Source: JBBQNY01 sp038221545
GTDB taxonomy: Bacteria > Pseudomonadota > Gammaproteobacteria > Xanthomonadales > Ahniellaceae
Reading direction: 5' to 3'
DNA: 31,021 nt
Assembly (NCBI GenBank): GCA_038221545.1
Contig: JBBRIE010000005.1
Coordinates: 1 to 31,021, forward strand
The notes below the pieces were generated by a model that was given only the letters and a program-made list of their open reading frames with translations, ran no database searches and was not told where the DNA came from. Both the position numbers and the translations under genes were made by a program. This document shows, one piece after another, positions 1-9,906 of this stretch; position 1 is the first letter of the stretch; the number at the start of each line of letters is the position of its first letter.

Positions 1-3000
1 CCCCTGCCACGCGTCCGCTCGCGGTGCGAGCAACCAGTTGGTAACAGTGCGTCTGACCGTTCACCAGACCGGCATCGATGTATTGGCCGTTGGCTGCGGC
101 CGCATTGATCGTCGCGACGTCCACGAATGGACCGGCGGGCGCCGGCGCGCGCTTGATAACAACCTGCGCGTAGCCCGGGTCGCTGCCGAAACGCAAGGTA
201 TTGGCCAGCGGGGTGAGGTCTGCCACATCCTCATGATCGGTCAATTGCCGCACAATCTCGACGTGCTTGATCCGTCGTACGCCGTCGTCATTGGCATCGA
301 GGGGTGACGCCGCGCGCGCGATTTCCGAACCGTCGGTTTCGCCGCCCTCGTCGGAGTCGACATCACAGGGGTCGCTGCCTGCCTGGTATTCGGCTGACGT
401 GCTCGCACCGTCTCCGTCGGCGTCCGCGCTCGCATCCTGTATGGCGGGATTGAGGCAGGCGTGGCGCGCCTCGAATCGATCCGGAAGGCCGTCGCCATCA
501 GTGTCCGCAACCGTTGCCTCACGCAACACGGCGAATGCGCCACGCGTCTTTAGAATGCGCGGAGCAGCGACGCTACCGAAGTCGATTTCGGCTTCGACGC
601 TGTAGCTGCCGATCGCGCCCGGGCCGCTGCCATCTTCATCGAATCCCGTTGGACTGCCCCGGTCGGTGCCGCGCAGAAGAACCGAGTACACACCGTCACC
701 GGAGTGTTGGTCGCCGTTCTGACCCTGGTCGTTGAGGCTGAGCTTGAGCACATCGACGCCGCTTCTGACGAGGACGTGAGCGGGCGCGTCCGGCGGTGGC
801 GGCGCGCCGTCGAAGTCGAGGACCGCAAGTTGCACCAGCACCGGTTCGCCACTGAGGAAATGATCGAGCGAGCGGTCGTCGTCGCCCGGTCGAGCGAACG
901 CCAACCGAAGACTACGCGCGGGGTCGACGACTGCGGCCCTCGCACTGAAATTGCCTGGCGGTCCTCCAGCAGCCGACGTGTCTATCTCGAGCCGCCAGTT
1001 GCCACTTGCACCGCCTTCGACACGAAAGGAGAATGCGTTGGCGAGCACGTTGACTTCGACGCCGGGGCCAGCAACGACCTGCGACCCGTCGGGCCGATAC
1101 AGCCTGGCGGAAGAAAATTCCGCGCCTGTCCTGCCGTCGAACACTTTCACGTGTGGCCCGTTGTTCGCATCGGGATCGATTCCGAGGGTGATGCTGTTGG
1201 TTCCCGGAACAAGCGCGCCGGAAACCTGCGCCGCGACTTGCATGCGCGCGGCCGCCTCGCGAACCTTCTGCACGGCGGGCAGCAACAGCGGGCTGGGATC
1301 GGTGGGTGTGCCGGCCAGGCTGTCGACGTGGTGATATTCACCGCCCGTCTGCTGAGCGAGGCGCGCGAGCGCCGGCTGGTCCGCGTGTGCGCCGAGCGCC
1401 ACGGCGTGCACGCGCACTCCTGCACCGCGTGCCTGCGTCGTCAATGCCTCGATGTCGGCGGACATGTCGCCACTGTCGGTAAGGATCACGAGGTGCCGCT
1501 CGCCGCCCGCTCCGTGGGCGTCGTACTGCGCGATCGAAGAGATCAGGATGTCCGTGAACTTGACCTTGAACGCGGTGCTCGGCGCCAGGCCAGCCAGGTC
1601 ATCGATGAGAAGGCTTGAATTCGCCGCATTGAGGGGTGCGAGGTTTCTGACGACTGTCACGTTGTTCGACGGTGTAGTGCTGTTGCCGGCAAAGCGCAGC
1701 AACCCCATGCGCGCGCTCGACGGCGTGCCCAGCACCAGGGCACGCGCAGCTGCCTTCACAGCTTCAAGACGCGGCGCCGCGACCGGTGTCCCCATGCTCG
1801 CCGTGGTATCGATCGCGATGAGGATTTCCGGCTGGTGCGCAGCCACACGGACACCGCGCAGGACCTGCGCTTCCGCGTTGCCCACATTGAACGTCGCGTC
1901 CGAGGTGCCCGGCGGGAGAGACGGAAACGGGAACAGCACCCGATAGTCCGCCGCGTCGGCGCCGTACCTGAGCTTCACCGGTGAAGCCGTGGCGATGGCG
2001 CCGATGCGAATGCCAAAGTCGGTATTGGCGAGCGTATTGATGCCCGTGGCAGGCGTAGCCGCAGGCACACGAGCCGTGAACTCTCCGATGGAACCGGCCG
2101 GGCCGCTCACCAGCGGATGCGCCGTGCTTGCGAGATTGAACACAGGCGGTGGCACCGCACTGCAGCTCATGCTGATCTGGCCCGCGTACTCGGTATGCCA
2201 GCCGGCCACCACGGCGATCACGTAGTCATGGCGGCTCGCCGGCTGCGGAATATTCTGTTTGTAACTCTTCGCGCGGAACTTGTAGAGCTTGGTGGGGCGG
2301 GCGGGAAGGCCGTTGTCCGAGTCGACTGCGATGAGAGAGAAGAGAGCGTCGCGCTGGACCGCTTGCTGGTTGGGCCCCGGCGCGAGTTGCAGCGTCGCTG
2401 ATGCGTTGAATTCGAGCACGCGTCCGGCAGTACATGCCCGCGTATCGAAGCGGAAGTACCGACCGCCAAAGCGCTTCGCCGTGAAGTCGAGCGGCGTCGA
2501 CGACCCGTTGAACGGCACCAGGATGTCGCGCGAGATCGCCACCTCGTTGTAGTGCATGAGATTGTTGTTGAGCGGCACCGGCTCCTCGTCGCGATAGGAG
2601 TAGCGATTGCGGAAACTGGTCGATACCGAGCTGAGATCGAGGTCCTTGGCGACGTTGGCGATCAGGAAATCATGGTATGCATTGAGCACCGAATGCGTCG
2701 GCTGCACGACCTTGATCGCGTTCTCGGTGATCTGATAGACGTCGGGATCGCTGATTGCCGCCTGCGCAAAATCCCACCAGTTGACGAGGAAATCGATGCC
2801 GCGCGTGGGTTCGAACGCGAACTCCCCGTATTGCTCCATGAGGTAGGTCCAGAAAAGCGCAGCGCCGTAGCTCGCGCTCCAGATGGTGCGATTGGGACTT
2901 CCGAGGTAGGTGTTGACCTCCCCAAGGTAGGGCGCCACGCAACTGGCGGCCGGATCGAGATCCAGGTCGAAGTAGATCTTGTCCTGCAATGCGCGCGCCT

Positions 3001-3529
3001 GGCCTTCGCAGGCCGTATTGCCGTAGATCCCGCTGCACCCGGAGCCGCCGCCGTCGAAGGCGTAACCGAACTCGATGTGATGGAACAGTTCGTGACCGAG
3101 CGTACTGCGAATGCAGGAGTTGCTCGTGTTTTTATAGACATCGGTCGGCATGACGATCTGGTCGAGCGGGGCCCTGCCGTTGTCGCAGTCGTAGCCCCCG
3201 GGATTGTCGCCGCAAGCCCAGAACACCACGTCGAACAGTCCCGTGAAATACGGTGGCCGGAAGCCCCGATTGACATATCCCGCGTGGTATCCCAGCGGAT
3301 TGCCGAGCGACGACGCGCCGTTGCGATCGAGCGCGGAACCGGCTGCGAACATCTGTCCGCCCATGTCGTGCGGCGTGCCGGACAGGCCGGTCCGCATCAA
3401 ATAGTTGAAGTTGGGCGTGGACGTGGACTGCTCGAGCGGCGGCTGATCAGGTGGAAACGCAACGCCTGGGCCCGAGACGGCGAACAGGGCAGCAGCGAAG
3501 ACCGCTAGCCAGAATAATGGGCGTGACAT
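1..3529 (-). CDS. Secreted HExxH metalloprotease-like / VWA domain protein with calcium-type repeats (3' partial)
   Basis: An open frame of 1176 codons runs from ATG at 3529 to the left window edge without a stop, so the C-terminus is missing. The N-terminus is a signal peptide (MSRPLFWLAVFAAALFAVSG). Residues 146-150 read HELFH within GHELFHHIEFGY, and CEGQA follows at about 174-178. That is the HExxH plus downstream Glu arrangement of zinc gluzincin-type proteases, so E175 is a candidate third ligand. A VWA domain starts near 570. Its metal site is DTTAS at 574-578 (a DxTxS form of DxSxS), with LTDSGD near 684. Around 1005-1055 there are Asp-rich DTDGDGLPD and DADGDG repeats of thrombospondin type 3 style. 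The gene lies 59 bases after the kinase gene, with CGGAG about 6 bases before ATG, so it is probably in the same transcript. It probably acts outside the inner membrane; its substrate is unknown. Proteolytic activity is inferred only from the motif. Confidence 0.85.
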   Translation of the reverse strand, partial: MSRPLFWLAVFAAALFAVSGPGVAFPPDQPPLEQSTSTPNFNYLMRTGLSGTPHDMGGQMFAAGSALDRNGASSLGNPLGYHAGYVNRGFRPPYFTGLFDVVFWACGDNPGGYDCDNGRAPLDQIVMPTDVYKNTSNSCIRSTLGHELFHHIEFGYAFDGGGSGCSGIYGNTACEGQARALQDKIYFDLDLDPAASCVAPYLGEVNTYLGSPNRTIWSASYGAALFWTYLMEQYGEFAFEPTRGIDFLVNWWDFAQAAISDPDVYQITENAIKVVQPTHSVLNAYHDFLIANVAKDLDLSSVSTSFRNRYSYRDEEPVPLNNNLMHYNEVAISRDILVPFNGSSTPLDFTAKRFGGRYFRFDTRACTAGRVLEFNASATLQLAPGPNQQAVQRDALFSLIAVDSDNGLPARPTKLYKFRAKSYKQNIPQPASRHDYVIAVVAGWHTEYAGQISMSCSAVPPPVFNLASTAHPLVSGPAGSIGEFTARVPAATPATGINTLANTDFGIRIGAIATASPVKLRYGADAADYRVLFPFPSLPPGTSDATFNVGNAEAQVLRGVRVAAHQPEILIAIDTTASMGTPVAAPRLEAVKAAARALVLGTPSSARMGLLRFAGNSTTPSNNVTVVRNLAPLNAANSSLLIDDLAGLAPSTAFKVKFTDILISSIAQYDAHGAGGERHLVILTDSGDMSADIEALTTQARGAGVRVHAVALGAHADQPALARLAQQTGGEYHHVDSLAGTPTDPSPLLLPAVQKVREAAARMQVAAQVSGALVPGTNSITLGIDPDANNGPHVKVFDGRTGAEFSSARLYRPDGSQVVAGPGVEVNVLANAFSFRVEGGASGNWRLEIDTSAAGGPPGNFSARAAVVDPARSLRLAFARPGDDDRSLDHFLSGEPVLVQLAVLDFDGAPPPPDAPAHVLVRSGVDVLKLSLNDQGQNGDQHSGDGVYSVLLRGTDRGSPTGFDEDGSGPGAIGSYSVEAEIDFGSVAAPRILKTRGAFAVLREATVADTDGDGLPDRFEARHACLNPAIQDASADADGDGASTSAEYQAGSDPCDVDSDEGGETDGSEIARAASPLDANDDGVRRIKHVEIVRQLTDHEDVADLTPLANTLRFGSDPGYAQVVIKRAPAPAGPFVDVATINAAAANGQYIDAGLVNGQTHCYQLVARTASGRVAG

Positions 3530-3542
3530 GGCGAACTCCGCG

Positions 3543-3559
3543 AGGGACGGCGCGTCCCT
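3543..3559 (-). other. Intercistronic hairpin between kinase and VWA genes
   Basis: Perfect 7-base arms AGGGACG and CGTCCCT around a 3-base loop, placed 30 bases after the kinase stop and about 14 bases before the start of the VWA gene. There is no T-tract, so a full intrinsic terminator is unlikely. It could partially attenuate read-through or protect a processed mRNA end, which would set different levels for the membrane kinase and the exported protein. Confidence 0.5.
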
Positions 3560-3588
3560 TCCAAGGGGACATACGGAGATTCACCTGC

Positions 3589-6384
3589 TCAGGGATCATC
3601 GCCCTCGAGAACGAGTTGTCGCTGCAGGGCCACAAGCCGGCGTGCGGCGATGTCCTGCGCACCGACGATGACGGGAAGGCGCTGCGCCGCCACCGTGAGG
3701 AGTTCACGTCCGCGCTTGCGATCGCCGTTTCGAAGCATGCAAGCGCCCAGCAGCCCTCGCTGGTAGACCTGATTGGTGGACTCGCCGGGTTCGCCCGCCT
3801 TGGCAAGGGCGAAGCCACGCCGCGCATTCGCGCAACCGGGATCGGCAGTGCCATCCGCAATGAGCGCGCGCGTAAGATTGGAGAGGCTCCCGAGCACAGT
3901 GCTGTTGTCGCTCCCGAGCGCTGCATCGAATCCCGAGATAGCGCCACGGAGATGCCGCTGCGCATCCGCGAAGCGGCCCAGCTCGAGTTCGGTTGTACCC
4001 AGCGCCTGCGCACTCATCGCAGTGTTGGCGTGGTCGGGGCCGTACTTCGACAGGCGGATCCGGTACGCGTCTTCAGCGAAGGCCAGTGCCGCGCCCGGAT
4101 TGCCGAGCTGCAGGTGACAGAAAGCGAGGTTGTTCGACGCGGTCGCAACTGAGGGATGATCGGGTCCGAATTTGGCCCGCCGGGCCAGAACCACAGCCTC
4201 GAACATCGTCAAGGCTTCTGCATAACGCTTCTGACCGAACAGCACGCTGGCCAGGTCGTTACGCGCGCCGACCGTCTTCGGGTGATCGGCCCCGTACGCG
4301 CGTTCGAAGATAGCGAGCGCGCGGCGTCTTAGTCGCTCACCTTCGCCGTCTGCGTCGCCTTCGTCGAAGTTACTGAGCACCATCGCGAGCGAGGCGTATG
4401 CGTCGGCGCGCAAGGGATCCTGCTCCGAGGCGCTGCCCTCGATGTCGGCTACCGCGCGTTCCGCCAATGCACGCGCTTCCACAAGGCGGTCGCGCAGCGT
4501 CAGCAGCGCCACATATCGAAAGGTTACGTTATGCGTCTCGCGATGGCCGGAGCCGAGCAGCCTCTGGCGTGTTGCCAGCGCATCGCGGTACGAATGCTCA
4601 GCGGCCGCATGATCGCCGAGCGACTGTTGCGCCATGGCCAAGCGCAGATCCACCTCGGCGCGTCTGAGCGCGGCCGTGCGGTCCAGCTTCACTGCACCCT
4701 CGCGCAGCGGAGTCAGGGCATCGACCACTTCAGTGAAGCGACCGAGGGCTTGCAGGGTTTCCGCGCGAATGAGTTCCGTCGCGATGATGGCATCCATGTC
4801 GCCGCTGGTTCGCGCCAACGCGGCCGCCTCATCCAGCATTGGCAACGACTGCTCGTACAATCCGAGGCCAGCGTGCGCATTGCCGAGCGCCGCAAGCAAC
4901 TCCGTGCGCGCAGCGGGTTGGTCCTTGAGTTCGACCCTGATGCGCGCGGCGCCGCGCTCCAGGAGTTCTTCCGCCGACACCGTGCGGCCACGTGCTTCCT
5001 CCGGGTCCGCCATCTTGAAGAGCCCGCCCATGAACTCGAGCACTGCGCGCGACTTTGCAACTTCAGCTCGCGCGATGTCACGCTCGCGCGCTGCTTCGCG
5101 TCCTTGCCAGACGGCGAAGCTCAACCCGACGACGAGGGAGACGAGTGTCAACGTCGCGAGCGCGCTCGCCAGCGCGTGCCGCGTGAGGAATCGCTGGATG
5201 CGATAGCGGCGATTGCCACGCCGCGCGTGCACGGGCCGTCGTTCGAGATGACGCTCGACATCCTCGCGAAGGTCGGCGACCGTCGCGTAGCGCTCGGCTG
5301 GATCCTTGCGTAGGGCCTTGGAAACGATTGCGTCCATGTCGCCGCGCAATGCTCGCTGCAATTGCGGCGCGTCGAGTCCGCGAGCGGCGGCGCGTCGCGC
5401 CTCCTCGCCCGCGGCGGAACGACGTGTCGTTACAATTGAAGAGGGGCGTTCCGGATCGTCGTCGAGAATCGCCCGTTCGATGGCGAGGGGAGTTGCTGCA
5501 TTGCTGTTCCAGGGTCGCGCCCCGGTGAGGAGCTCGAATAGCAGGACCCCGAGCGCATGCACGTCGACGGCCGTGGTGATGACGTCGCCGCGCAACTGCT
5601 CAGGGGCCGCGTACTCAGGAGTGAACAGGCGCACGCCCGTGCTGGTCTGCTGCTGGCCTGCTCCCGGGTCGAGCAACTTCGCGATGCCAAAATCGAGCAA
5701 CTTCACATGCCCGGCGGTGTCGACAAGAATATTGCCGGGCTTCAGGTCGCGATGCACGACCAGGCGCTGATGCGCATGCTCCACCGCGCTGCAGACCGCC
5801 TGGAACAGGCGAAGCCGTTGGGAGATTCCCAGCTGCGCCGCATCGCAATGCGTGGTGATCGGTTGTCCGTCGACGTATTCGATAACGAGGTAGGGCGTGT
5901 TGCGATCGGTTCCTCCATCGAGCAGGCGGGCGATGTTCGGATGGTCTAGGCCAGCGAGGATTTGCCGTTCACTCGCGAAACGGGCGGCGATCTCCGCGGC
6001 CGGAATGTCTCCCCTGATCATTTTCAGCGCTGCGTCGAGGCGGTAGGCACCGTCGTCCCGCTCGGCCAGGAACACCGCGCCCATGCCGCCACGCCCGATC
6101 ACCCGCCGGATGCACCAGGCACCCAGCCGCGTGCCGATGTAGCGGTCGCTTTCACCGGCGTCTTCTGCCGCCGCAAGGTTTCCGAGCAGATCCGGGGCGG
6201 CGCGATCGAGCGAGTCCCAGGGCGCCTGGGTCGACGCGTCGGCGGCAAGCAACGCATCGACTTCAGCGACCAGCGATGGATCACGGTTACGTTCACGCCC
6301 GAGCAGCGCATTTCTTTCTGGCAGCGGCAGCTCGGCTGCCGCGTCGAATAGCGCCCTGATTTCAGACCAGCGTTGCTTGTCCAT
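3589..6384 (-). CDS. Membrane serine/threonine protein kinase with C-terminal TPR repeats
   Basis: 931 residues, Hanks-type kinase. The kinase domain covers about 88-385: glycine loop GRGGMG (97-102), catalytic Lys121 in ALKM, HRDLKPGN with Asp213, DFG with Asp231, and YAAPEQ closing the activation segment. All key residues are present, so it should be active. A single membrane helix at about 403-426 follows the kinase domain. The remaining ~500 residues, probably periplasmic, are helical repeats of TPR type (for example LGNAHAGLGLYEQSLPML and LASVLFGQKRYAEAL). The short N-terminal segment (MDKQRWSEIRALFDAAAELP) is typical of the kinases paired with ECF sigma factors in proteobacteria. The gene is divergent from such a sigma factor and upstream of the VWA gene. 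A likely role is to sense an envelope cue through the TPR part and phosphorylate the sigma factor; that link is inference. Confidence 0.93.
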   Translation of the reverse strand: MDKQRWSEIRALFDAAAELPLPERNALLGRERNRDPSLVAEVDALLAADASTQAPWDSLDRAAPDLLGNLAAAEDAGESDRYIGTRLGAWCIRRVIGRGGMGAVFLAERDDGAYRLDAALKMIRGDIPAAEIAARFASERQILAGLDHPNIARLLDGGTDRNTPYLVIEYVDGQPITTHCDAAQLGISQRLRLFQAVCSAVEHAHQRLVVHRDLKPGNILVDTAGHVKLLDFGIAKLLDPGAGQQQTSTGVRLFTPEYAAPEQLRGDVITTAVDVHALGVLLFELLTGARPWNSNAATPLAIERAILDDDPERPSSIVTTRRSAAGEEARRAAARGLDAPQLQRALRGDMDAIVSKALRKDPAERYATVADLREDVERHLERRPVHARRGNRRYRIQRFLTRHALASALATLTLVSLVVGLSFAVWQGREAARERDIARAEVAKSRAVLEFMGGLFKMADPEEARGRTVSAEELLERGAARIRVELKDQPAARTELLAALGNAHAGLGLYEQSLPMLDEAAALARTSGDMDAIIATELIRAETLQALGRFTEVVDALTPLREGAVKLDRTAALRRAEVDLRLAMAQQSLGDHAAAEHSYRDALATRQRLLGSGHRETHNVTFRYVALLTLRDRLVEARALAERAVADIEGSASEQDPLRADAYASLAMVLSNFDEGDADGEGERLRRRALAIFERAYGADHPKTVGARNDLASVLFGQKRYAEALTMFEAVVLARRAKFGPDHPSVATASNNLAFCHLQLGNPGAALAFAEDAYRIRLSKYGPDHANTAMSAQALGTTELELGRFADAQRHLRGAISGFDAALGSDNSTVLGSLSNLTRALIADGTADPGCANARRGFALAKAGEPGESTNQVYQRGLLGACMLRNGDRKRGRELLTVAAQRLPVIVGAQDIAARRLVALQRQLVLEGDDP

Positions 6385-6483
6385 CCATCGAGGATAAGCC
6401 GGACGTCGCGGAATGGCGACTCCGCAGCACGGGAGACGTCAGAGCGCAGCGGAAAGCACCGCCGGAATGCTACCGTTCGGACC
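6385..6483. promoter_or_regulatory. Divergent intergenic region between kinase and sigma factor
   Basis: 99 bases separate the two divergent starts, so promoters for both genes should lie here. I cannot identify a convincing -35/-10 pair. A short inverted repeat, GCGGA (6408-6412) with TCCGC (6421-6425), is the only symmetry seen. Autoregulation by the sigma factor would be expected from the arrangement but is not shown by the sequence. Confidence 0.3.
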
Positions 6484-7056
6484 ATGGACGAACCGCGCGA
6501 ATCCCTGACGGCGGCACTTAACGCCGGGGCCTCCGACCCTGCACGGCGCGAGCACGCGCTGGCCGACGTCTATGCAGATCTCGTGCGGCTCGCGCACGCC
6601 GAGCTTGCACGACACAAGCGCGGAGGCACCCTCAACACCGGCGCGCTGGTGCATGAGGCGTACCTCAAGCTGTTCGACCGCAATCGCGCCGCGTTCGAGA
6701 ACCGCAAGCATTTTTTCGCCACCGCGGCCAAGGCGATGCGCCAGGTGGTGATTGACTACGCGCGCGGTCGAAGCGCGGAAAAGCGCGGCGCTGGCGCCGA
6801 GCATGTCTCGTTGGATGCGCTTGAAGGCGTTCCCCTTCCCGTCGACGCGCAGGCCGAACAACTGGTGGCGATGGATGCCGCGCTTATCCGTCTGGGCGAG
6901 CTCGACGCGCGCCTCGTCGAGGTCGTGGAACTGCGCTTTTTCGCCGGGCTCGAGGTCCGCGACATCGCGGAATTGCTCGGAGTGTCGGAACCCACGATCA
7001 AGCGCGACACCCGCGCCGCCAAGGCCTTCCTGCAGAACGAGCTCGGCCTCGGATGA
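6484..7056 (+). CDS. ECF-family RNA polymerase sigma factor (ECF43-like), kinase-linked
   Basis: 190 residues from ATG 6484; the frame is open further upstream, but MDEPRESL is where similarity to the family should begin. Region 2 includes LNTGALVHEAYLKLF (50-64) and RQVVIDYARGRSAEKRG (86-102), the hallmarks of the sigma-70 subfamily often annotated TIGR02999. Region 4 is a helix-turn-helix at about 143-185 (VVELRFFAGLEVRDIAELLG). In ordinary ECF factors the start of the core-binding helix reads DAEDLVQE, with acidic residues. Here that place reads LNTGALVHE, lacking the acids and carrying Thr52. In the ECF43 member EcfP of Vibrio parahaemolyticus, a threonine in this region is phosphorylated by the adjacent kinase PknT to permit core binding. 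The divergent kinase neighbour fits the same scheme. No anti-sigma gene is present nearby. Confidence 0.92.
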   Translation: MDEPRESLTAALNAGASDPARREHALADVYADLVRLAHAELARHKRGGTLNTGALVHEAYLKLFDRNRAAFENRKHFFATAAKAMRQVVIDYARGRSAEKRGAGAEHVSLDALEGVPLPVDAQAEQLVAMDAALIRLGELDARLVEVVELRFFAGLEVRDIAELLGVSEPTIKRDTRAAKAFLQNELGLG

Positions 7057-7158
7057 ACAGGGTCGCATGACGAAAGACGGGACCCAGGCCCGCTGCACGA
7101 ATTACGGCGCCGACTTGCGGTCTCGCTCGCAAACGTCCTGTATTTCCTGGTACCCGGA

Positions 7159-7803
7159 TTGTCGGATTTCAATCTGCCGTTCTCGGATCACGTAGACGGC
7201 CGGATGATGCTGGAGCTGCACGACGAACCGTCCCGGTTGAGTGCGGAGGAACGCGGCCGCGTCGCCGCCAACCGCGGGCAGTTCCATACCGGTTGGACCT
7301 CGCCGCTAGTGCGCGGACGCGTCGAGGCTCGCGATTCGGCCTCGCGCGCACAATCAGGAGCAGGCTATACGCTCCGAGACCAGGAACGCGACTATGACGC
7401 GCAGGCGAGCAATGTCGGCAAGGCGCTGATCATTGCGCATGTGCCGATCCTCGCGTCGGTCCTCATGCTTGTCTTCTGGAACCGCGGGCTGTTCTTCGCC
7501 GAGCACGTCGTCATCGCGCTGCACGTTTTCACGTTTCTGCTCCTGTTCGTGGAATTGGTCGTGCTGCCCGGCGGCCTGCTCGCGCACGCGATCGGACTCG
7601 CGCCGAGTGGAATACCGCCATGGGCACGTACGGCGTCCGCAATTATCCTCGTCGCGTACTTCCTGCGCACGTTCATGGTGGCTTATCGATCGCGTTGGTG
7701 GCACGCGACGATCGCAACCGCCGCCTGGATCGTGGGCCTCGCGATCGCCAACCTGTGGATCTATCGGACCCTGCAGTTCCTGATCACGTTTGCGATCACT
7801 TGA
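7159..7803 (+). CDS. DUF3667-like membrane protein, apparently N-terminally shortened
   Basis: 214 residues from a TTG at 7159, a weak choice: the frame is the same as that of the sigma gene, and after its stop at 7056 it contains no ATG until 7204/7207. The reading frame upstream of the TTG still looks coding (SLANVLYFLVPG). The C-terminal half has four to five membrane segments, including ALIIAHVPILASVLMLVF, AEHVVIALHVFTFLLLF and a final LQFLITFAIT. The phrase VEH/AEH-xxxALH-xxxFLLLF and the final segment resemble the C-terminal half of DUF3667 proteins. Those normally begin with a CxxCG zinc ribbon, which is absent here in frame. The gene may be a 5'-truncated relic or be expressed from a non-ATG start. 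Its function is unknown. Confidence 0.6.
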   Translation: MSDFNLPFSDHVDGRMMLELHDEPSRLSAEERGRVAANRGQFHTGWTSPLVRGRVEARDSASRAQSGAGYTLRDQERDYDAQASNVGKALIIAHVPILASVLMLVFWNRGLFFAEHVVIALHVFTFLLLFVELVVLPGGLLAHAIGLAPSGIPPWARTASAIILVAYFLRTFMVAYRSRWWHATIATAAWIVGLAIANLWIYRTLQFLITFAIT

Positions 7804-7885
7804 TCCACCCGTCGCTGGTCGGGTCCATGAAGATTTGCCATCCCTCGGGCCACTATGCTTCGCGCCTCGGAAGTGGAGTCGCCGG

Positions 7886-8995
<1,110 letters not shown>

Positions 8996-9035
8996 TGCGC
9001 GCGTGGCCGGGCGCTCGCCTGCGCGGGAATCGCTG

Positions 9036-9866
9036 ATGCAACGCATCGAATCCCACGCCTGCTTCGGTGGCGTGCAGGAAGTCTGGCAACACGCCTCGAC
9101 GACGCTGGCGTGCGACATGCGCTTCGGCGTGTTCCTGCCTCCGCAGGCGCACCTGGCGCCCTGCCCCGTTCTGTACTGGCTGTCGGGACTCACCTGCACC
9201 GAACAGAATTTCATCACCAAGGCCGGCGCGCAGCGCTTCGCTGCGGAACAGGGCGTGATCCTGGTCGCGCCCGACACCAGTCCGCGCGGCGCGGGCGTGG
9301 CCGACGCGGACGGTTACGACATCGGCCTGGGCGCCGGCTTCTACGTCAACGCGACGCAGCCGCCCTGGTCGTCGAATTACCGGATGCACGACTACGTTGC
9401 GAGCGAGCTGCCGTCGCTGGTCGAGGCGACGTTCCCCGCGTCGGGCCAGCGCGCGATAAGCGGCCACTCCATGGGCGGCCACGGTGCGCTCGTACTCGCA
9501 CTTCGCAATCCCGGCCGCTATCGCAGCGTTTCCGCCTTCTCCCCGATCGTGGCGCCTGCGAGCGTCCCGTGGGGGCGCAAGGCCTTCGCGGCCTATCTGG
9601 GCGAAGAAATCGGGGCATGGAACGAGTGGGATGCGACAGATCTGGTGCGCAGTGCCCGCGAACGCTTGCCGCTGCTGGTCGACCAGGGCGACGCCGACGA
9701 ATTCCTCGCAACGCAGCTGCGACCCGACCTGTTGCGCGACGCGTGCGCGGAGACCGGCCATCCGCTCACCCTGCGCATGCAGCCCGGCTACGACCACAGC
9801 TACTACTTCGTCGCCAGTTTCATCGGCGAGCACATCGCGCACCACGCCCGCGCGCTGACTGGCTGA
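9036..9866 (+). CDS. frmB: S-formylglutathione hydrolase
   Basis: 276 residues of the esterase D family, which hydrolyses S-formylglutathione to formate and glutathione, the second step of glutathione-dependent formaldehyde oxidation. The nucleophile is Ser145 in GHSMGG. The probable triad partners are Asp221 (DQGDADEFL) and His254 (GYDHSYYF). The oxyanion-side motif WLSGLTCTEQNF is at 48-60, and the conserved GAGFYVNAT is near 99-107. The start at ATG 9036 is favoured over an in-frame GTG at 9003, because family similarity begins here and GGAA lies about 6 bases upstream. It forms an operon with the dehydrogenase gene. Confidence 0.96.
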   Translation: MQRIESHACFGGVQEVWQHASTTLACDMRFGVFLPPQAHLAPCPVLYWLSGLTCTEQNFITKAGAQRFAAEQGVILVAPDTSPRGAGVADADGYDIGLGAGFYVNATQPPWSSNYRMHDYVASELPSLVEATFPASGQRAISGHSMGGHGALVLALRNPGRYRSVSAFSPIVAPASVPWGRKAFAAYLGEEIGAWNEWDATDLVRSARERLPLLVDQGDADEFLATQLRPDLLRDACAETGHPLTLRMQPGYDHSYYFVASFIGEHIAHHARALTG

Positions 9867-9906
9867 CAGCTGCTGGTCGACGAGTCCGCTACCGATCAAC
9901 TCGTGG

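Noticed and set aside
704..3508. Long plus-strand frames opposite the VWA gene
   Set aside because: The minus-strand frame has a signal peptide, HExxH and a VWA metal site; the plus-strand frames show no domain and end at random.
7067..7195. Small plus-strand frame starting MTKDGTQARCTNYG
   Set aside because: Too short and lacking a complete zinc ribbon to call a gene. It is mentioned only as possible debris of the DUF3667-like 5' end.
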